Of a stretch of DNA of 64,000 nucleotides, positions 44,122-55,423 are shown in pieces. Under the pieces are notes generated by a model that saw only the letters and a program-made list of their open reading frames with translations, had not been told where the DNA came from and did not search any database. The DNA is from Narthecium ossifragum (taxonomy: Eukaryota; Streptophyta; Magnoliopsida; Dioscoreales; Nartheciaceae): the NCBI GenBank assembly GCA_963920575.1, contig OY986964.1, positions 30,470,972-30,534,971 on the forward strand, written 5' to 3'. How positions within the stretch are numbered: the stretch's first letter is position 1; each line of letters opens with the position of its first letter. Both the position numbers and the translations under genes were made by a program.

Positions 44122-46454
44122 TGTGAGGACCTGCCCCTCTACCCCTGTGGCTCGTTGTAGACCGCAAGGGCAATTTGGTAAATTGCGCCTTGTTGGTTTG
44201 TTTCACACCCGCGTGTGCACACACTGACCTTGTATGTGTTAGTGTTTGTTTAGAATGGCTAGGTGGACCCGGGATCGAAAGATCCGGACTTGGGCTTGAG
44301 TTCTTGCCCAAGTTTAGCTTTCAGCACACAAAGGATCGATCCTCTATGGCTAAGGGATCGATCCTCTGCGTGCCAGAAAGCCTTGTGAATCGGCATGAAG
44401 GATCGATCCTCCCTTGAGGAAGGATCGATCATTCATAGGTCGGTTGGTTTTCTGCTTCGCGAGGACGGCCACCGACGCCCGTCGTTCTCCCCTGTCAGAG
44501 GGGGAGGACTTTCTCCTCCCCTCCCCCAACTTTTTCCCCTCTTTCCCGGCTTTCCCCTCCCCCTTTCCCCTCTTTTCTTCCCCTCCTCTTCCTCCTTCTC
44601 TCTTTCTTCTTCCTCCTTTCTTCTTCTCCCGAGAGCTCTGTTCTTCCCCTGTTCCGGCAGCCGAGCTTTCCTACCTCCGTTCTCCCTCCTCCGACCACCA
44701 AATTGGGTGTTATTTGGCTCGTTGGATTCGTGACAACGAGAGGAAGATCCTTGAAGAGGTTTGGAGGCTTGTTGGTGATCAAATCGTGGGGAATCAGCCG
44801 AGGAAAGCGCAGCTAGGTAGGGTTATACCTACTGTGTTCTTTTCGGGTTTTCTTGAGATCTAGCCGTTGGATCTTGTTGATCCTTGCTTTGTTGGATTCC
44901 TTGTGCCTTTTAGAATAACTAATTTGAGTTTCATGTTAATCAGTTGAGATTTGAGTAGGTTTTATGGATGATTAGTCTCGGATTTCTGGTTTTCTGCTCT
45001 TCTTGAGAAACAGCCGGCTTCCGGCGAGTTTTCTGGCCGGTGAGTACATAATCTTGGCATTTTATAAACATAAGAATTTTAGCTCTACTCTTTAGCTTTC
45101 CATTCCATCTTGTTTCGTATTTTTCCGATTTATGTACAATTTCTGGTGAATTGTTTGCTGGAGGGCTGCGTTGCAGCAATTAAAGGGTAAGTTGGTTTAA
45201 TCAGCGATTTTTGATTAATGTTTCCCGTTAATCCAACCGTTGGATGTTTATGAAATTTGGATATGATGATCCTGGTATATACACCTACTGGTGGTTAAGT
45301 TGGATCTTGAATCCGACGTCGTTTAGACGTCGGATCGACGGGATCAATTAGCCCCTAAGTAGAGGCTTTGGGTGTTTTCGAATATAATATTATATTTCGG
45401 AATATAATATTATATTGTGTTTTGTTCATCATCGTTTTCGGGGTTGCTTCCCGTTGCAGGAGTCCGCGGTTGACGGTCGCAGTACCGTCGTAATGCCGGG
45501 ACCCGCTGCGAATCGGCTGGCAGCGGTCGGTAGTACCGCTGCAGCGATCCGGTTGACTTATATGATGCTTGACATACTGTTGCATGCTTTACTTCTTATC
45601 TGTGTATGTCATAGCATGCATTCCTCTGTTGTGCATTAGTTGCATTGGTTAGGGCGTGGGTGATCCTTGGGTCGCCGTCCCGAGGCTGGAAGCTCGGACT
45701 TAGCCCTAGGACCGGGGTTGGGCTGTTAGGACCCGGTTTGAATTGTGGTGTCCAGTCGAATCTTATGATAGGCTTAGAGGACTGGTACACATGATGGTTG
45801 ATGATTGTAGAGGTCGTGTCGGCCTTGAGTCGGATGTTGAGGTGTAGCCGGTGTCCCACTGTGCTGACCTTGCAGTGTCGGGTTCCTGCAGACGCTGTCG
45901 CCAGTGTTGTTCCTGCTACTGAGTGCTGCTCCTGGGCACCAGGGACACGCGGTGGGGTTATGGGACCCCTGTATACACCCAGATCCTACTTGAGGGCGAC
46001 ACTGTTGCGTTTCCCTCTTCCTTTTGTGTGTCGTAGTGTAGATCCCTACTGAGCTTAGTGCTCACACCTACCCGGGCTGCGTTTTGCAGGTGCAGGCGTC
46101 AGTTCTTCTTCTGTGGCCCCTACCGGGCAGTTGGTTGGCGGTGCGGCGGCGCCAGGTGGAGTCTGAGAGCTGGTGATCCTTTACTGCTTTTACCCTTATG
46201 TTAGATAGTCTCCTACGGGAGTAATATTGTATTTGAACATCCCCTCTCCGAGGTTTTGTATAATTAAATCTTCTTTGAGTTTTAATCTGTGGTTCGAGGC
46301 TTGAATTTAATATTGTTTTATTTGAGGGTGCTTTGGAGAATTGCTAGGGAGACCCATAGGTTAGAGGGAATCCTCGTCGTTCTTTTTCCGCGTTGGTTAG
46401 GTTCCGGTTCGCGTCGCCCGGCCCGGTTGGGCTTTCGCGGGTCGGGGCGCGACA
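44122..46454 (+). mobile_element. LTR unit nested in a relative of the same family
   Basis: 2333 bp, TGTGAGGACCTGCCCC...GGGTCGGGGCGCGACA, flanked by GATCCA at 44116-44121 and 46455-46460. A 5 bp or 6 bp target duplication cannot be told apart here. It is very close to the unit at 52080 along its length. Contains no gag-pol. Confidence 0.88.
44334..44430. repeat. GATCGATC dyads, inner unit
   Basis: Octamers at 44334/44356 and 44401/44423, each 22 bp apart, 67 bp between pairs, in the same place in the unit as the cluster at 43906. Confidence 0.93.
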
Positions 46455-46713
46455 GATCCAAGGCTTAGCTGCTTAGATCTAAGCTGCGTTTGCTCCGGTA
46501 GGGATCCTACCGACATCTCTCTTCGGGGTTTTGAGTTTTCCGTTTTGATTTGTCTTCTTTTGCTTAGAGCTGATAATATAGTTGTTGGTTTTCAGTGATT
46601 TTACCGGTTTTGGACTCGTGGGGTCTAGATCTACCAGATCCCAGAGTTTTGTCTTGTTTGGATGTGTCCTCCGGCGGTATTCCTCGCCGGAAGCACGCCG
46701 GAGAACCCATCGG

Positions 46714-47017
46714 GATTGATCCTTCTTGAGGAAGGATCGATCCTTCTGGGTTGGTCATGCCCCGCACGATGAAGGATCGATCTTTGCTGGTAAAAAGATC
46801 GATCCCGATGCTTGGGTGGCATGGTTACCCTTCGTCGCGAAGAAGATCGATCTTCCTGGAAGGAAGGATCGATCATTCTTGGTGCGACGCGAAGGGTGCC
46901 CTCTGTCTCAAGAAAGATCGATCTTACTGGGAGGAAGGATCGATCTTCCTTGCCTCGACAGCGAGGGAAGTTCACTGTTACATAAATGATCGATCCTTCC
47001 CTTAGTGAGGATCGATC
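46714..47017. repeat. GATCGATC dyad array, five pairs
   Basis: Pairs start at 46714 (GATTGATC)/46735, 46775/46797, 46845/46867, 46916/46938 and 46988/47010. Spacing inside pairs is 21, 22, 22, 22 and 22 bp; between pairs 61, 70, 71 and 72 bp. Read in the same orientation, the 40030 unit also has its short interval at this end. Confidence 0.95.
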
Positions 47018-48333
47018 CTTTAGTAGCAAAGAGGGTTTTCATGGCTTTTGCCCGCGGGGCTTGGTATGTCGGTTTTACTTATCGCTTTATACCTTGTATA
47101 TACGATTAAGCATGTTAGCCCTATAATAGGGCATTGGTGAACCAGGGGAGTGATGACTCCTGGGATTGTGTAGAATAAATGGGCGGGTAGCCCTTCAGCT
47201 TTCCATAGCCTTGCATGCCGGCGTGTGCCGAGGGCTTTCACCTGCTATATTTGTAAGCTGTTGTTTGCGGAGTTGTTTTCCGGTGCAGGTGTTGTGGTGG
47301 ACTGCTGGCAGTTGGTGGTGTTACCGCTGCAGCAGTCCCTAGACCCTAAATAATCGCTCACCACCCCGGGCCGGCAGGGTGCCGTGCCCAGACCTTGTAT
47401 TTATATCATCACATCCTGCTGCATGCTTACATATATCTATTCTGCGTATGTTCATAGCATGCATTGTGTTGTGCACTAGTTGCATCTGTTTAGGGCGTTG
47501 CCTATCCGGGGCTTCCGGGTAGCCCGGATCTATCTCTTAGGACCGTGCGGGTAGCTTGGTCCAGGACTCGATTTGTAGTATTCAGTCTTTTCGATGATAG
47601 GGTTAGTTGGACTTGAATACTGTTGTGTTTGATGTTTAGAGGTCGTGTCGGCCTCGAGTCAAGTCGTGGTGTAGCCGGTACCCAATCCTTCTAGAACTCT
47701 TGGGTGGCAGGTGTGACTACCCAGCGGTGCTACCCGCCGACAGTGCCCAGGATCCTGTCGTGAGTTGGCAGTGCCGTTTCCTGTCTGACTGAGTGTGACC
47801 CAGTGTGTGACCAGTTCGCTGGAAGACCACGACTGGGGCACTCAGGGGTATCCGGTGGGGTTATGGGACCCCTGTGATATACCTAGGCTTAGCTTGGGGG
47901 CGACACTGTTGTGTTCCTTTCCTTGTGAGTGTCGTAGTGTAGTGTCCCTGCTGAGCTTAGTGCTCACTCCTACCCGGGCTGCGTTTTGCAGGTGCTGGCG
48001 TGAGCTCTTCTTCGGTCGCCGCTACCGAGCACGTGTTCGGTGACGTGGCGGCGTCTGGCGGAGCTTGAGGAGCTGTGATCTGTCTGTGTACACCTTTGGT
48101 TAGATAGTCTCCTACGGGAGCGATTTTGTATAACATTCCCTGTTTGAGGATTTGTACTATATTCCAGCTTTGTGTGTTGAGCTTTATAATTGTTGTACTT
48201 AATACATGATGACTATGACTTGTTAGAGTAGCCACTACGATTAGAGGGAAACCTTGCCAAAATTTCCGCAGTAAGTTAGGTTCCGGTTCGCGTCGCCCGG
48301 CCCGGTTGGGCCTACGCGGGTCGGGGCGCGACA

Positions 48334-49410
48334 ACTAACAACTGTCTCAATTGGCACCCCGTCTTGATAACAACCGATTCCTGCATACACTGAACCCATT
48401 CTCCATCGTCCTCCAACAAACTTAACACTTGACATGCGTCTTTGAAGGTCGCATGTTGGATCCCAGTAACGGTTCGTAGGTGCTCATATGATTCCGGACC
48501 TTTAACTATAGTTAGTGACAACCGTAGACAGAAGCGCTCACATTCGGTTGGTGGGACATAATATAGTCTTTCGATGGAGAACCCCTATTTACAAGGTCTC
48601 AACATGCCATCTTTTTTCTTCCAGACATAATGCTCAAGAAACTCTTGATAACAGTAGACGCGTGCAGACATATCATTAGCACAATAGGAGAAGTGTGCAG
48701 TCAAAGTCGTTTGTTGATTCAGTCCTCGTTCAAGTATTGCTCAAACTGGTTCCAATGCATTAAAGAGCACACGTTGTTCCCCGGGCAAGTGGACAACCAG
48801 CCGCTGGACTACATGATACTCCTCGTGTATGTGATACTGATAACGACGTCATGCTGCTTCACACGGGCCTATTTATTGTGCATTAATATGTTGCTGAATC
48901 TCATCGTCACCTCCCAAAACCATTGTAGCTTGGTCATGACCCTTGTAGATATATTTGTGAATATAAGCCACACAGTGAACACATGCACAGACTTCCACAT
49001 TGAGGTGGCAGTTAAACATCATTGATAAATATGGGTTGTAGGGCATAACATCTGCATTATTGACCGGCACCCGATGAACTGATATTTCCACATCACTCGG
49101 ACGTCGACGATATACTGGGTATCCATCGTGATCCATACTTTGTTCTGGCGGTGAGTGGCTTCAGGTATATTTTAGTACAACAACCATTCTCCATACATGG
49201 TGTTGTGATACCAGTAGCTGCAGCTCGAGCACCACATGGTCCATGTACCATGCAAGCTTTCACTGTGTCGAACAAAGCTGGCTCAGCTTGCTTGTCTGGG
49301 AATTCAGCACAAACGATGGAGTCAACCTACGAACATGCTCTTATCTTGTCTCTTCCCTGCAGTAAAAATAGGGCATGCATGTGTGGAAGTCCACGTGGAG
49401 CCTATGTGGA
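48334..49410 (-). pseudogene. Helitron Rep/helicase relic, upstream part
   Basis: In minus-strand order: RGLPH (about 49390), SFVLNSQTSKLSQL in one frame equal to SIVCAEFPDKQAEPALFDTV in another, KACMVHGPCG, PCMENGCCTK, DGYPVYRRR, VMPYNPYLSMMFNCHLNVEV, IHKYIYKGHDQAT, then VKGPESYEHLRTVTGIQHAT, LLEDDGEWVQCMQE and GCQLRQLL. These are the conserved blocks between the Helitron replicator region and helicase. Several frameshifts and stops. It ends at 48334, where the LTR unit interrupts it, and continues at 43691. Confidence 0.88.
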
Positions 49411-50374
49411 GGGGGTTATCTTACATGGAGCCTATGTGGAGGGGATAATAGTGAGGGAGGGAGGGAGTTAGTGGAGGAGAAAGAGGGGGTTAGTGAGGAG
49501 TTATGAGGGAGGTGAGGAGAGATGGTGGCTAAAAGAGGTTAGTGGGAAGTTATGAGAAAGGTGAGGAGAGATGATGGTTACCCTACCAAGTGGATAACTT
49601 CCCACTAACACCCCCCACTAACTCCCCTACTAACCTACTATTACCCCCTCCACGTAGGCTCAATGTAGGATAACTCCCTCCACATAGGCTCTATGTAGGA
49701 CAACAGGATAAAATAACCATCATGTCATATAAGGATGACTAGTCCTATCCCTGCCACATGGCAGGGTAACCACCATCTCCCCTCACCTCCCTCATAACTC
49801 CCAACTAACCCCTCCTAACTCCCCCCCTCCCCCACTATTATCCCCTCCACATCAGCAGCTACATAGGATAAACCCTGCCACATAGGATGTCAATAGGACA
49901 ACAAAAGGTTAACTTATAACCATGCTCCTATATAAGGATGATGTATATATAGAGAGAGAGAAATACATATAAATCAAAAAATTAATTCTTATTATTAATT
50001 TATATATTTAAATTAGAAAATTTTAATTAAAATAATTAGTTCCTATTTAAAAAAAATTATAGACTTAAATAGATTTTATTTATTTTGTATATTTATGCTA
50101 GAAATTTGTATTAATTTTTTGGGGATGATTTTCATAGTATTCCTTATAATCTTATTTGAAGAAAACGATGTTAATTTAAAGTATCAAAATAGTTTATTAT
50201 TTATCAAAATAGCAAAATCAACAAATTCAATAGATTCATCACCATTCCATACAGACCAGTCAAACACCAAAACCAACACACCAGAACCAGCTCATTCCAT
50301 CGATTCCTCATTTAGCTCATTCCATCGATTGCTCATTAAACCCATTCCACCAATTCAGGGCTGCCAAATGCCTA
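49411..50374. other. Purine/pyrimidine-rich inverted repeats, then AT-rich DNA
   Basis: Between 49400 and 49900 the words GGTTAGTG, GAGTTATGAGGGAGGTGAGG and GTGGAGCCTATGTGGA occur on one side and their inverses (CCTCACCTCCCTCATAACTC, CCACATAGGCTC) on the other, so the stretch can fold back. No ends or target duplication were fixed. 49930-50370 is AT-rich with no gene. Confidence 0.5.
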
Positions 50375-51516
50375 GGGCATGTTTGGTTGCTGAGAAGTGA
50401 GCTGAAGTGAAGTGACTTCTAGGGAGTGAAATGAAGTGAAGTGAAGTGAAGTGAAGTGAAGTGACTTCTGGGGGGTTTCTGAGTTTTGGTGTTTGGTTGA
50501 TGTTTGAAGTGGAATATGGTCACCCCCAACTATTTAATATTTTAACAATTTCCCTATATTAAAATATTAAAAAATAATATTATTTTAGATGACGTGGACC
50601 AAGCACAAGGTGCCACGTGACATGTGGGATCCATTTATATTAATATTTTATTACAGTATGATATTATTAACATTATTTGCCACTTGAAATATTAAAATTA
50701 AAACATTAAAATAATATTTTAATCTTAAAATATTAATAATTTAATAACTTTTAAATTAAATTATTAGAAATAATATTATTTTGGATGACGTGGATCAATC
50801 ACGAGATGATACGTGATATGTGAGACCTACTTATATTAATATTTTATTACAGTATAATATTAATGATATTATTAACATTATTTACCACTTAAAATATTAA
50901 AATTAAAACATTAAAATAATATTTTAATATTAAAATATTAATAATTTAATAACTTTAAAATTAAATTATTAATTTTTTTTAAGATTAAAATATTATTTTA
51001 ATGTTTTAATTTTAATATTTTAAGTGACAACTAATGTTAATAATATCATTAATATTATATTGTAATAAAATATTAATATAAGTAGGTCTCACATATCACG
51101 TATCACCTCGTGATTGATCCACGTCATCCAAAATAATAATATTTCTAATAATTTAATTTAAAAGTTATTAAATTATTAATATTTTAAGATTAAAATATTA
51201 TTTTAATGTTTTAATTTTAATATTTCAAGTGGTAAATAATGTTAATAATATCATACTGTAATAAAATATTAATATAAATGGATTCCACATGTCACGTGGC
51301 ACCTTGTGATTGGTCCACGTCATCTAAAATAGTATTATTTTTAATATTTTAATATAGGAAAATTATTAAAATATTAAATAGTTGGGGGTGACCATATTCC
51401 ACTTCAAACATCAACCAAACACCAAAACTCAGAAACCCCCCAGAAGTCACTTCACTTCACTTCACTATTCAGAAGTCACTTCACTTCAGCTCACTTCTCA
51501 GCAACCAAACATGTCC
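50375..51516. mobile_element. 1.14 kb foldback element, near-perfect inverted repeat, superfamily A copy 3
   Basis: The left arm (50375 to about 50945) is matched by the inverse of the right arm (about 50950-51516). Ends are GGGCATGTTTGGTTGCTGAG and its inverse with GGAC in place of GGGC. Subterminal GAAGTGAAGTGAAG and CACCCCCAACTATTTAAT are mirrored. Each arm has two copies of an AT-rich module containing GATGACGTGGA(C/T)CAA. TA flanks both ends, but a longer target duplication is unclear. No coding sequence. Confidence 0.88.
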
Positions 51517-51662
51517 TAAGTCAAAGAATCAAATCGGAATCAAGATTTGGAGTCATGAATAAATGTCGCTTAAATTTTAGAGTCATAGATAATCCCTTCC
51601 AAAGCCTTGCTTATACAGGAGGCAAATGTCGTTTAAGCCGAGCTCAATCCAAAGTCCAACTC

Positions 51663-51825
51663 TTTTTGTTTTATTAGTTAAGCCTTTTCACTCATGCTTA
51701 GGAGGCAAATGGCAAATGCCGGGCATTTTCAACAAATTTATGAGCTTGAGATTTAACCCAAGACCAACCCATTAGCACCACACTGGTACTATCACTTGAA
51801 CTAATACTTGTGAGCAAGCGTCGTC
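51663..51825 (-). mobile_element. SINE, copy 2
   Basis: On the minus strand: head with TAGTTCAAGTGATAGTACC (box A-like) and TGGGTTAAATCTCAAGC (box B-like), tail AGGCTTAACTAATAAAAC. Flanking direct repeats ATCCAAAGTCCAACTC (51647-51662) and ATCCAAAGTCCCAACTC (51826-51842). Same family as 24407-24559. Confidence 0.8.
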
Positions 51826-52079
51826 ATCCAAAGTCCCAACTCAAACTCGTAGTCTAAAACACACTTTCTATGACCGTAGTTCAATCATATTTGGGCTCTT
51901 AAAGCATCCAAATCTGAAAATCCTTATTAGACACAAATTTATAAATCTTGGAGTCTTCTTTTCCAATGTCATGAGAATCAACCCATAATCAGAATACATA
52001 TGAGAAAGCTATATTCGAAAGAGAAATGATACTGTGCCGAGGGTCGGCACTTTGCTGACCCGACGTGGCGCCGACGTGG

Positions 52080-54486
52080 TGTGAGGACCTGTCCCTCTAC
52101 CCCTGTGGCTCGTTGTAGACCGCAAGGGCAATTTGGTAAATTGTGCCTTGTTGGTTTGTTTCACACCCGCGTGTGCACACACTGACCTTATTTGTGTTAG
52201 TGCTTGTTTAGAATGGCTAGGTGGACCCGGGATCGGAAGATCTCAGCTCGGGCGCGCGGAAACTTGCCTTTGGGCAGCTGACGACCCTTGAGCGATCGAT
52301 CGCTCCTTGGAGCGATCGATCGGACTCGTGAGCGAGTCGGTGGGTTTTGACCCGCTCGGATCGATCCGACTTGGTGTTGGGATCGATCCGGTGATCGCTC
52401 CTTGGAGCGACCGATCGGACTCGCGTCGGTGGCTTTTCTGCTTTGCGAGGACGGCCGCCGTTGGCCGTCGCTCTCTCCTGTCAGAGGGGAGGACTTTCCC
52501 TCCCCTCCTTTTTCTTTTCCCCCCTTCCCCCGGCTTTCCCCTTCCCCTTTTCCCTTCTTTTCTTCCTCCTTTCTTCTTCCTTCTTCTTTCTTCCCCCGAA
52601 AGCTCTGCTTCCTTCCCCTGTTTCCGGCAACCACCTTCCTCTCTTCCGTTCTCCCTCCTCCGACCATCATTTTGGGTGTTCTAAGGCTCGTTGGATCCGT
52701 GGCAACGAGAGGAAGATCCTTGAAGTGGTTTGGAACCTTGTTGGTGATCAACTTGCGGGGGATCAGCCGGGATTAGCGTTCTTCGGTAGGTTCTTCTACC
52801 TACTGTGTTCTTTAGTGGGTTTCTCCTTATCTAGCCGTTGGATCTTATTGATCTTTGTCTTGTTGGATTCCTCATGTCTAGTAGAATTACTGATATAAGT
52901 TTCAGGATATTTGGTTGAGATTTGAGTAGGTTTTATGCATAATTAAGCTCGGTTTCTCTATTTTATGCTGTTCTTGAAGAACAGCCGGCTTGCGGCGTGT
53001 TTTCCGGCCGATACGTACATGATCTTGGGTTGAGATGAGCATAAGAGTTGTAGATCGTTGAATCTACTCTCCAACCCAACTGATTTTATATTTTTCCGAT
53101 TTTTCTACGATTTGTTATGAATTGGTTGCTGGAGGGCTGCGTTGCAGCAATTAAATTGATAAGTTAGTTGATTAGCGGTTTTGATTAGTGTTTTCCTGTT
53201 AATCCAACCGTTGGATGATTATGGATTTTGGATATGTTGATCATGGTATACACACCTACTGATGGCTAAGTTGGATCTTGAATCCGACGTCGTTTGGGCG
53301 TCGGATCGATGGGATCAAATAGCCCCTAGTAGAGAACTTTTGGGTGTTTGAATATAATATTATATTTCGAAATATAATATAATATTATTTATCGTTCATC
53401 GGCGGTTTTCGGGGTTACTCCCCGATGCAGGAGTTCACGGTTGACGGTCGTGGTACCGTCGTAATGCCGAGACCCGCTGCTGATCGGCTGGCAGCGGTCG
53501 GTAGTACCGCTGCAACGATCCAGTAGACTTATATGATGTTTGTCATACTATTGCATGCTTTACTTCTTATATGTGTATGTTCATAGCATGCATCGTTGAT
53601 TTGTGCATTAGTTGCATTGGTTAGGGCGTGGGTGATCTGTGGGTCGCCGTCCCGAGGCTGGAAGCTCGGACTTAGCCCTAAGACCGGGGTTGGGTAGTTT
53701 GGACCCGGTTTGAATTGTAGTGACCAGTCAAACTTGATGATAGGCTTAGATGACTGGTACACTTGTTGCTTGATGATTGTAGAGGTCGTGTCGGCCTCGA
53801 GTCGGATCTGAGGTGTAGCCGGTGTCCGGTGTTCTTAAACTCTTGAGTAGAGGAGTTGCCTACTCAGTGGTGTCTCTTCCCACCAAACAGTGTTTTGTGT
53901 CCTGTTGAGAGTCAGCAGTGTGGTTTCCTGCTACTGAGTGTGACCTTATATATGACCAGCCCGGTTGGAAGATCATGATCGAGGGCCTCAGGGACACGCG
54001 GTGGGGTTATGGGACCCCTGTATACACCCAGGTTCTACTTGAGGGCGACACTGTTGCGTTTCCCTCTTCCTTCTGTGTGTCGTAGTGTAGATCCCTACTG
54101 AGCTTAGTGCTCACTCCTACCCGGGCTGCGTTTTGCAGGTGCAGGCGTCAGTGCTTTTTCTGTGTCCCCTACCGGGCAGATGGTCGGCGGTGCGGCGACG
54201 CCTGGTGGACTTTGAGAGGTGGTGATCCTTTACTGCTTTTATCCTATGTTAGATAGTCTCCTACGGGAGTAATGTTGTATTTGAACCTCCCCCTCTCCGA
54301 GGATATGTATATTAAACTTTTCTTTGAGTTTTAAATCTGTAGTTCGAGGTTTTGCTAATTAATGTTGTTTTAATTGAGGGTGCTTTGGTGAAGTGTTAGG
54401 GAGACCAATAGGTTAGAGGGAACCCTCGCCAGCTTTGTTTTCCGCGTTTTGTAGGTTCCGGTTCACGTCGTCCGGCCCGATTGGGC
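52080..54486 (+). mobile_element. LTR unit (TGTGAGGACC family), right end truncated
   Basis: Starts TGTGAGGACCTGTCCC and follows the 44122 unit closely (for example CTCGTTGGAT.CGTG.CAACG and CTCCTACGGGAG), ending after CGGCCCGATTGGGC, about 22 bp short of the usual GGGGCGCGACA terminus. Its octamers are mostly CGATCGATCG-type, unlike its close relative at 44122, which has GGATCGATCC. No coding sequence. Confidence 0.8.
52294..52425. repeat. GATCGATC dyads, variant
   Basis: Octamers at 52294/52314 (20 bp apart; GCTCC faces GGAGC) and 52359/52381 (22 bp apart), 65 bp between pairs, then a decayed third pair near 52393 (GATCGCTCC...GGAGCGACCGATC). Confidence 0.9.
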
Positions 54487-54621
54487 AAACAGCCGACCCA
54501 CATGGCGTCGGCACAGTATCATTTCTCTGATATACTCGGATCATGTAGGAGTCATCTCACAGCTTCTATTAGCTCAGCCCGCAATAGTCAGGCTCCATGT
54601 CCAAAAAAGAGAGCATGTTAA

Positions 54622-55420
54622 ACCCTTGTTTGGAAAAATAATCATTACTATTTATGCCCATTCAACTTACCACTATAGTCCACTACTCTACTTTTTCTTA
54701 GGGGTGTCCAAAAAGCCCAAATAGCCCGGCCCGGTACAGGTCCGGACCGGGCCCGCCAGGGCCATTGCCCGGTCCGGGCCGGGTGTTGGCCCTGCTGGAC
54801 CGGGCTAATCCTAATTCAGGGCCGGACCCATGCCCATTAGTCTAAAACCCGGTCCGGCCCGGCCCGGTCCGGGTTTTAAAGAAAAAGGAGCTATGCTGTA
54901 TAGTCACATTGAGCAATATGGGTCACATTGAGCAATGAGCCGGTCACATTGAGTTGAGTCACATTGCTCAATGTGACCGGTCACATTGAGTTGAGTCACA
55001 TTGCTCAATATGAGCATAGGTGGAAAAGGATCACCTGCCTGTCACCTATGACACAGGGTGACCCTTTCACTTGTAGTCACATGTGACCTGACAGCAAACG
55101 GTCACATGTGATAGGCCTAGATCCTTTTTTTTTTTAAAAAAAAAGAGAATCGGACTGGTCTCACCAGGCCTAACTGGCCCGGTCCGGTCCAGCCCGGTTT
55201 CACCAAGCCGGGCAGGGCCATAACTGGGCCGGACCGGATGAAAAGCCTATTGGACCCGGTACTAGCCCGGCCCGATCCGGATAGTTACAAGGACCGACCG
55301 GATATTACCTCTAATCCGGATGGACACCCCTACTTTTTCTTATCCCTCTTAGTTTAATAGACTTTTCCTATCCTAAAGTGCCTTGACATCCGATAAGCTA
55401 TCCCACACCAAACGGGGGCT
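54622..55420. mobile_element. MITE (PIF/Harbinger-like), split by a hAT MITE
   Basis: ACCCTTGTTTGG at the left and the inverse of AGCCCCCGTTTGG at the right, flanked by TAA on both sides (54619-54621 and 55421-55423). Without the inner element it is about 160 bp. It ends some 160 bp before the NDUFS1 start codon. Confidence 0.5.
54699..55332. mobile_element. hAT-type MITE, 634 bp, upstream of NDUFS1
   Basis: TAGGGGTGTCC at the left and its inverse at the right, with an exact 8 bp duplication CTTTTTCT (54691-54698 and 55333-55340). Subterminal regions are crowded with CCCGGTCCGG words in both orientations. The centre has palindromes of TCACATTGAG and CTCAATGTGA. Confidence 0.88.
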
Positions 55421-55423
55421 TAA

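Larger units (their letters stand above)
43692..48333 (+). mobile_element. LTR unit (TGTGAGGACC family), split by a related unit, inserted in a Helitron gene
   Basis: It begins TGTGAGGACCCGTCCC and ends GGGTCGGGGCGCGACA. Without the inner insertion (44122-46454 plus one target copy) it is about 2.3 kb. The Helitron reading order continues on both sides, which fixes the location. No clean 5 bp duplication was found (AAACA versus ACTAA). No coding capacity. Recognisable blocks shared with the other units include CTCCTACGGGAG and GGGGTTATGGGACCCCTGT. Confidence 0.8.
52020..54528. mobile_element. Short inverted-repeat element split by an LTR unit
   Basis: AGAGAAATGATACTGTGCCG at 52020 has its exact inverse ending at 54528. 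The left arm continues GTCGGCACTTTGCTGACCCG and the right arm, inverted, GACGCCATGTGGGTCGGCTG, both related to the palindrome at 10408. Without the 2.4 kb LTR unit it would be only about 100 bp. The target duplication is unclear. Confidence 0.7.

Noticed and set aside
44395..44863. 112- and 149-residue open frames, and similar ones at 52307-52898
   Set aside because: CT-rich leader of the LTR units, open in several frames; not conserved as protein between the two copies.
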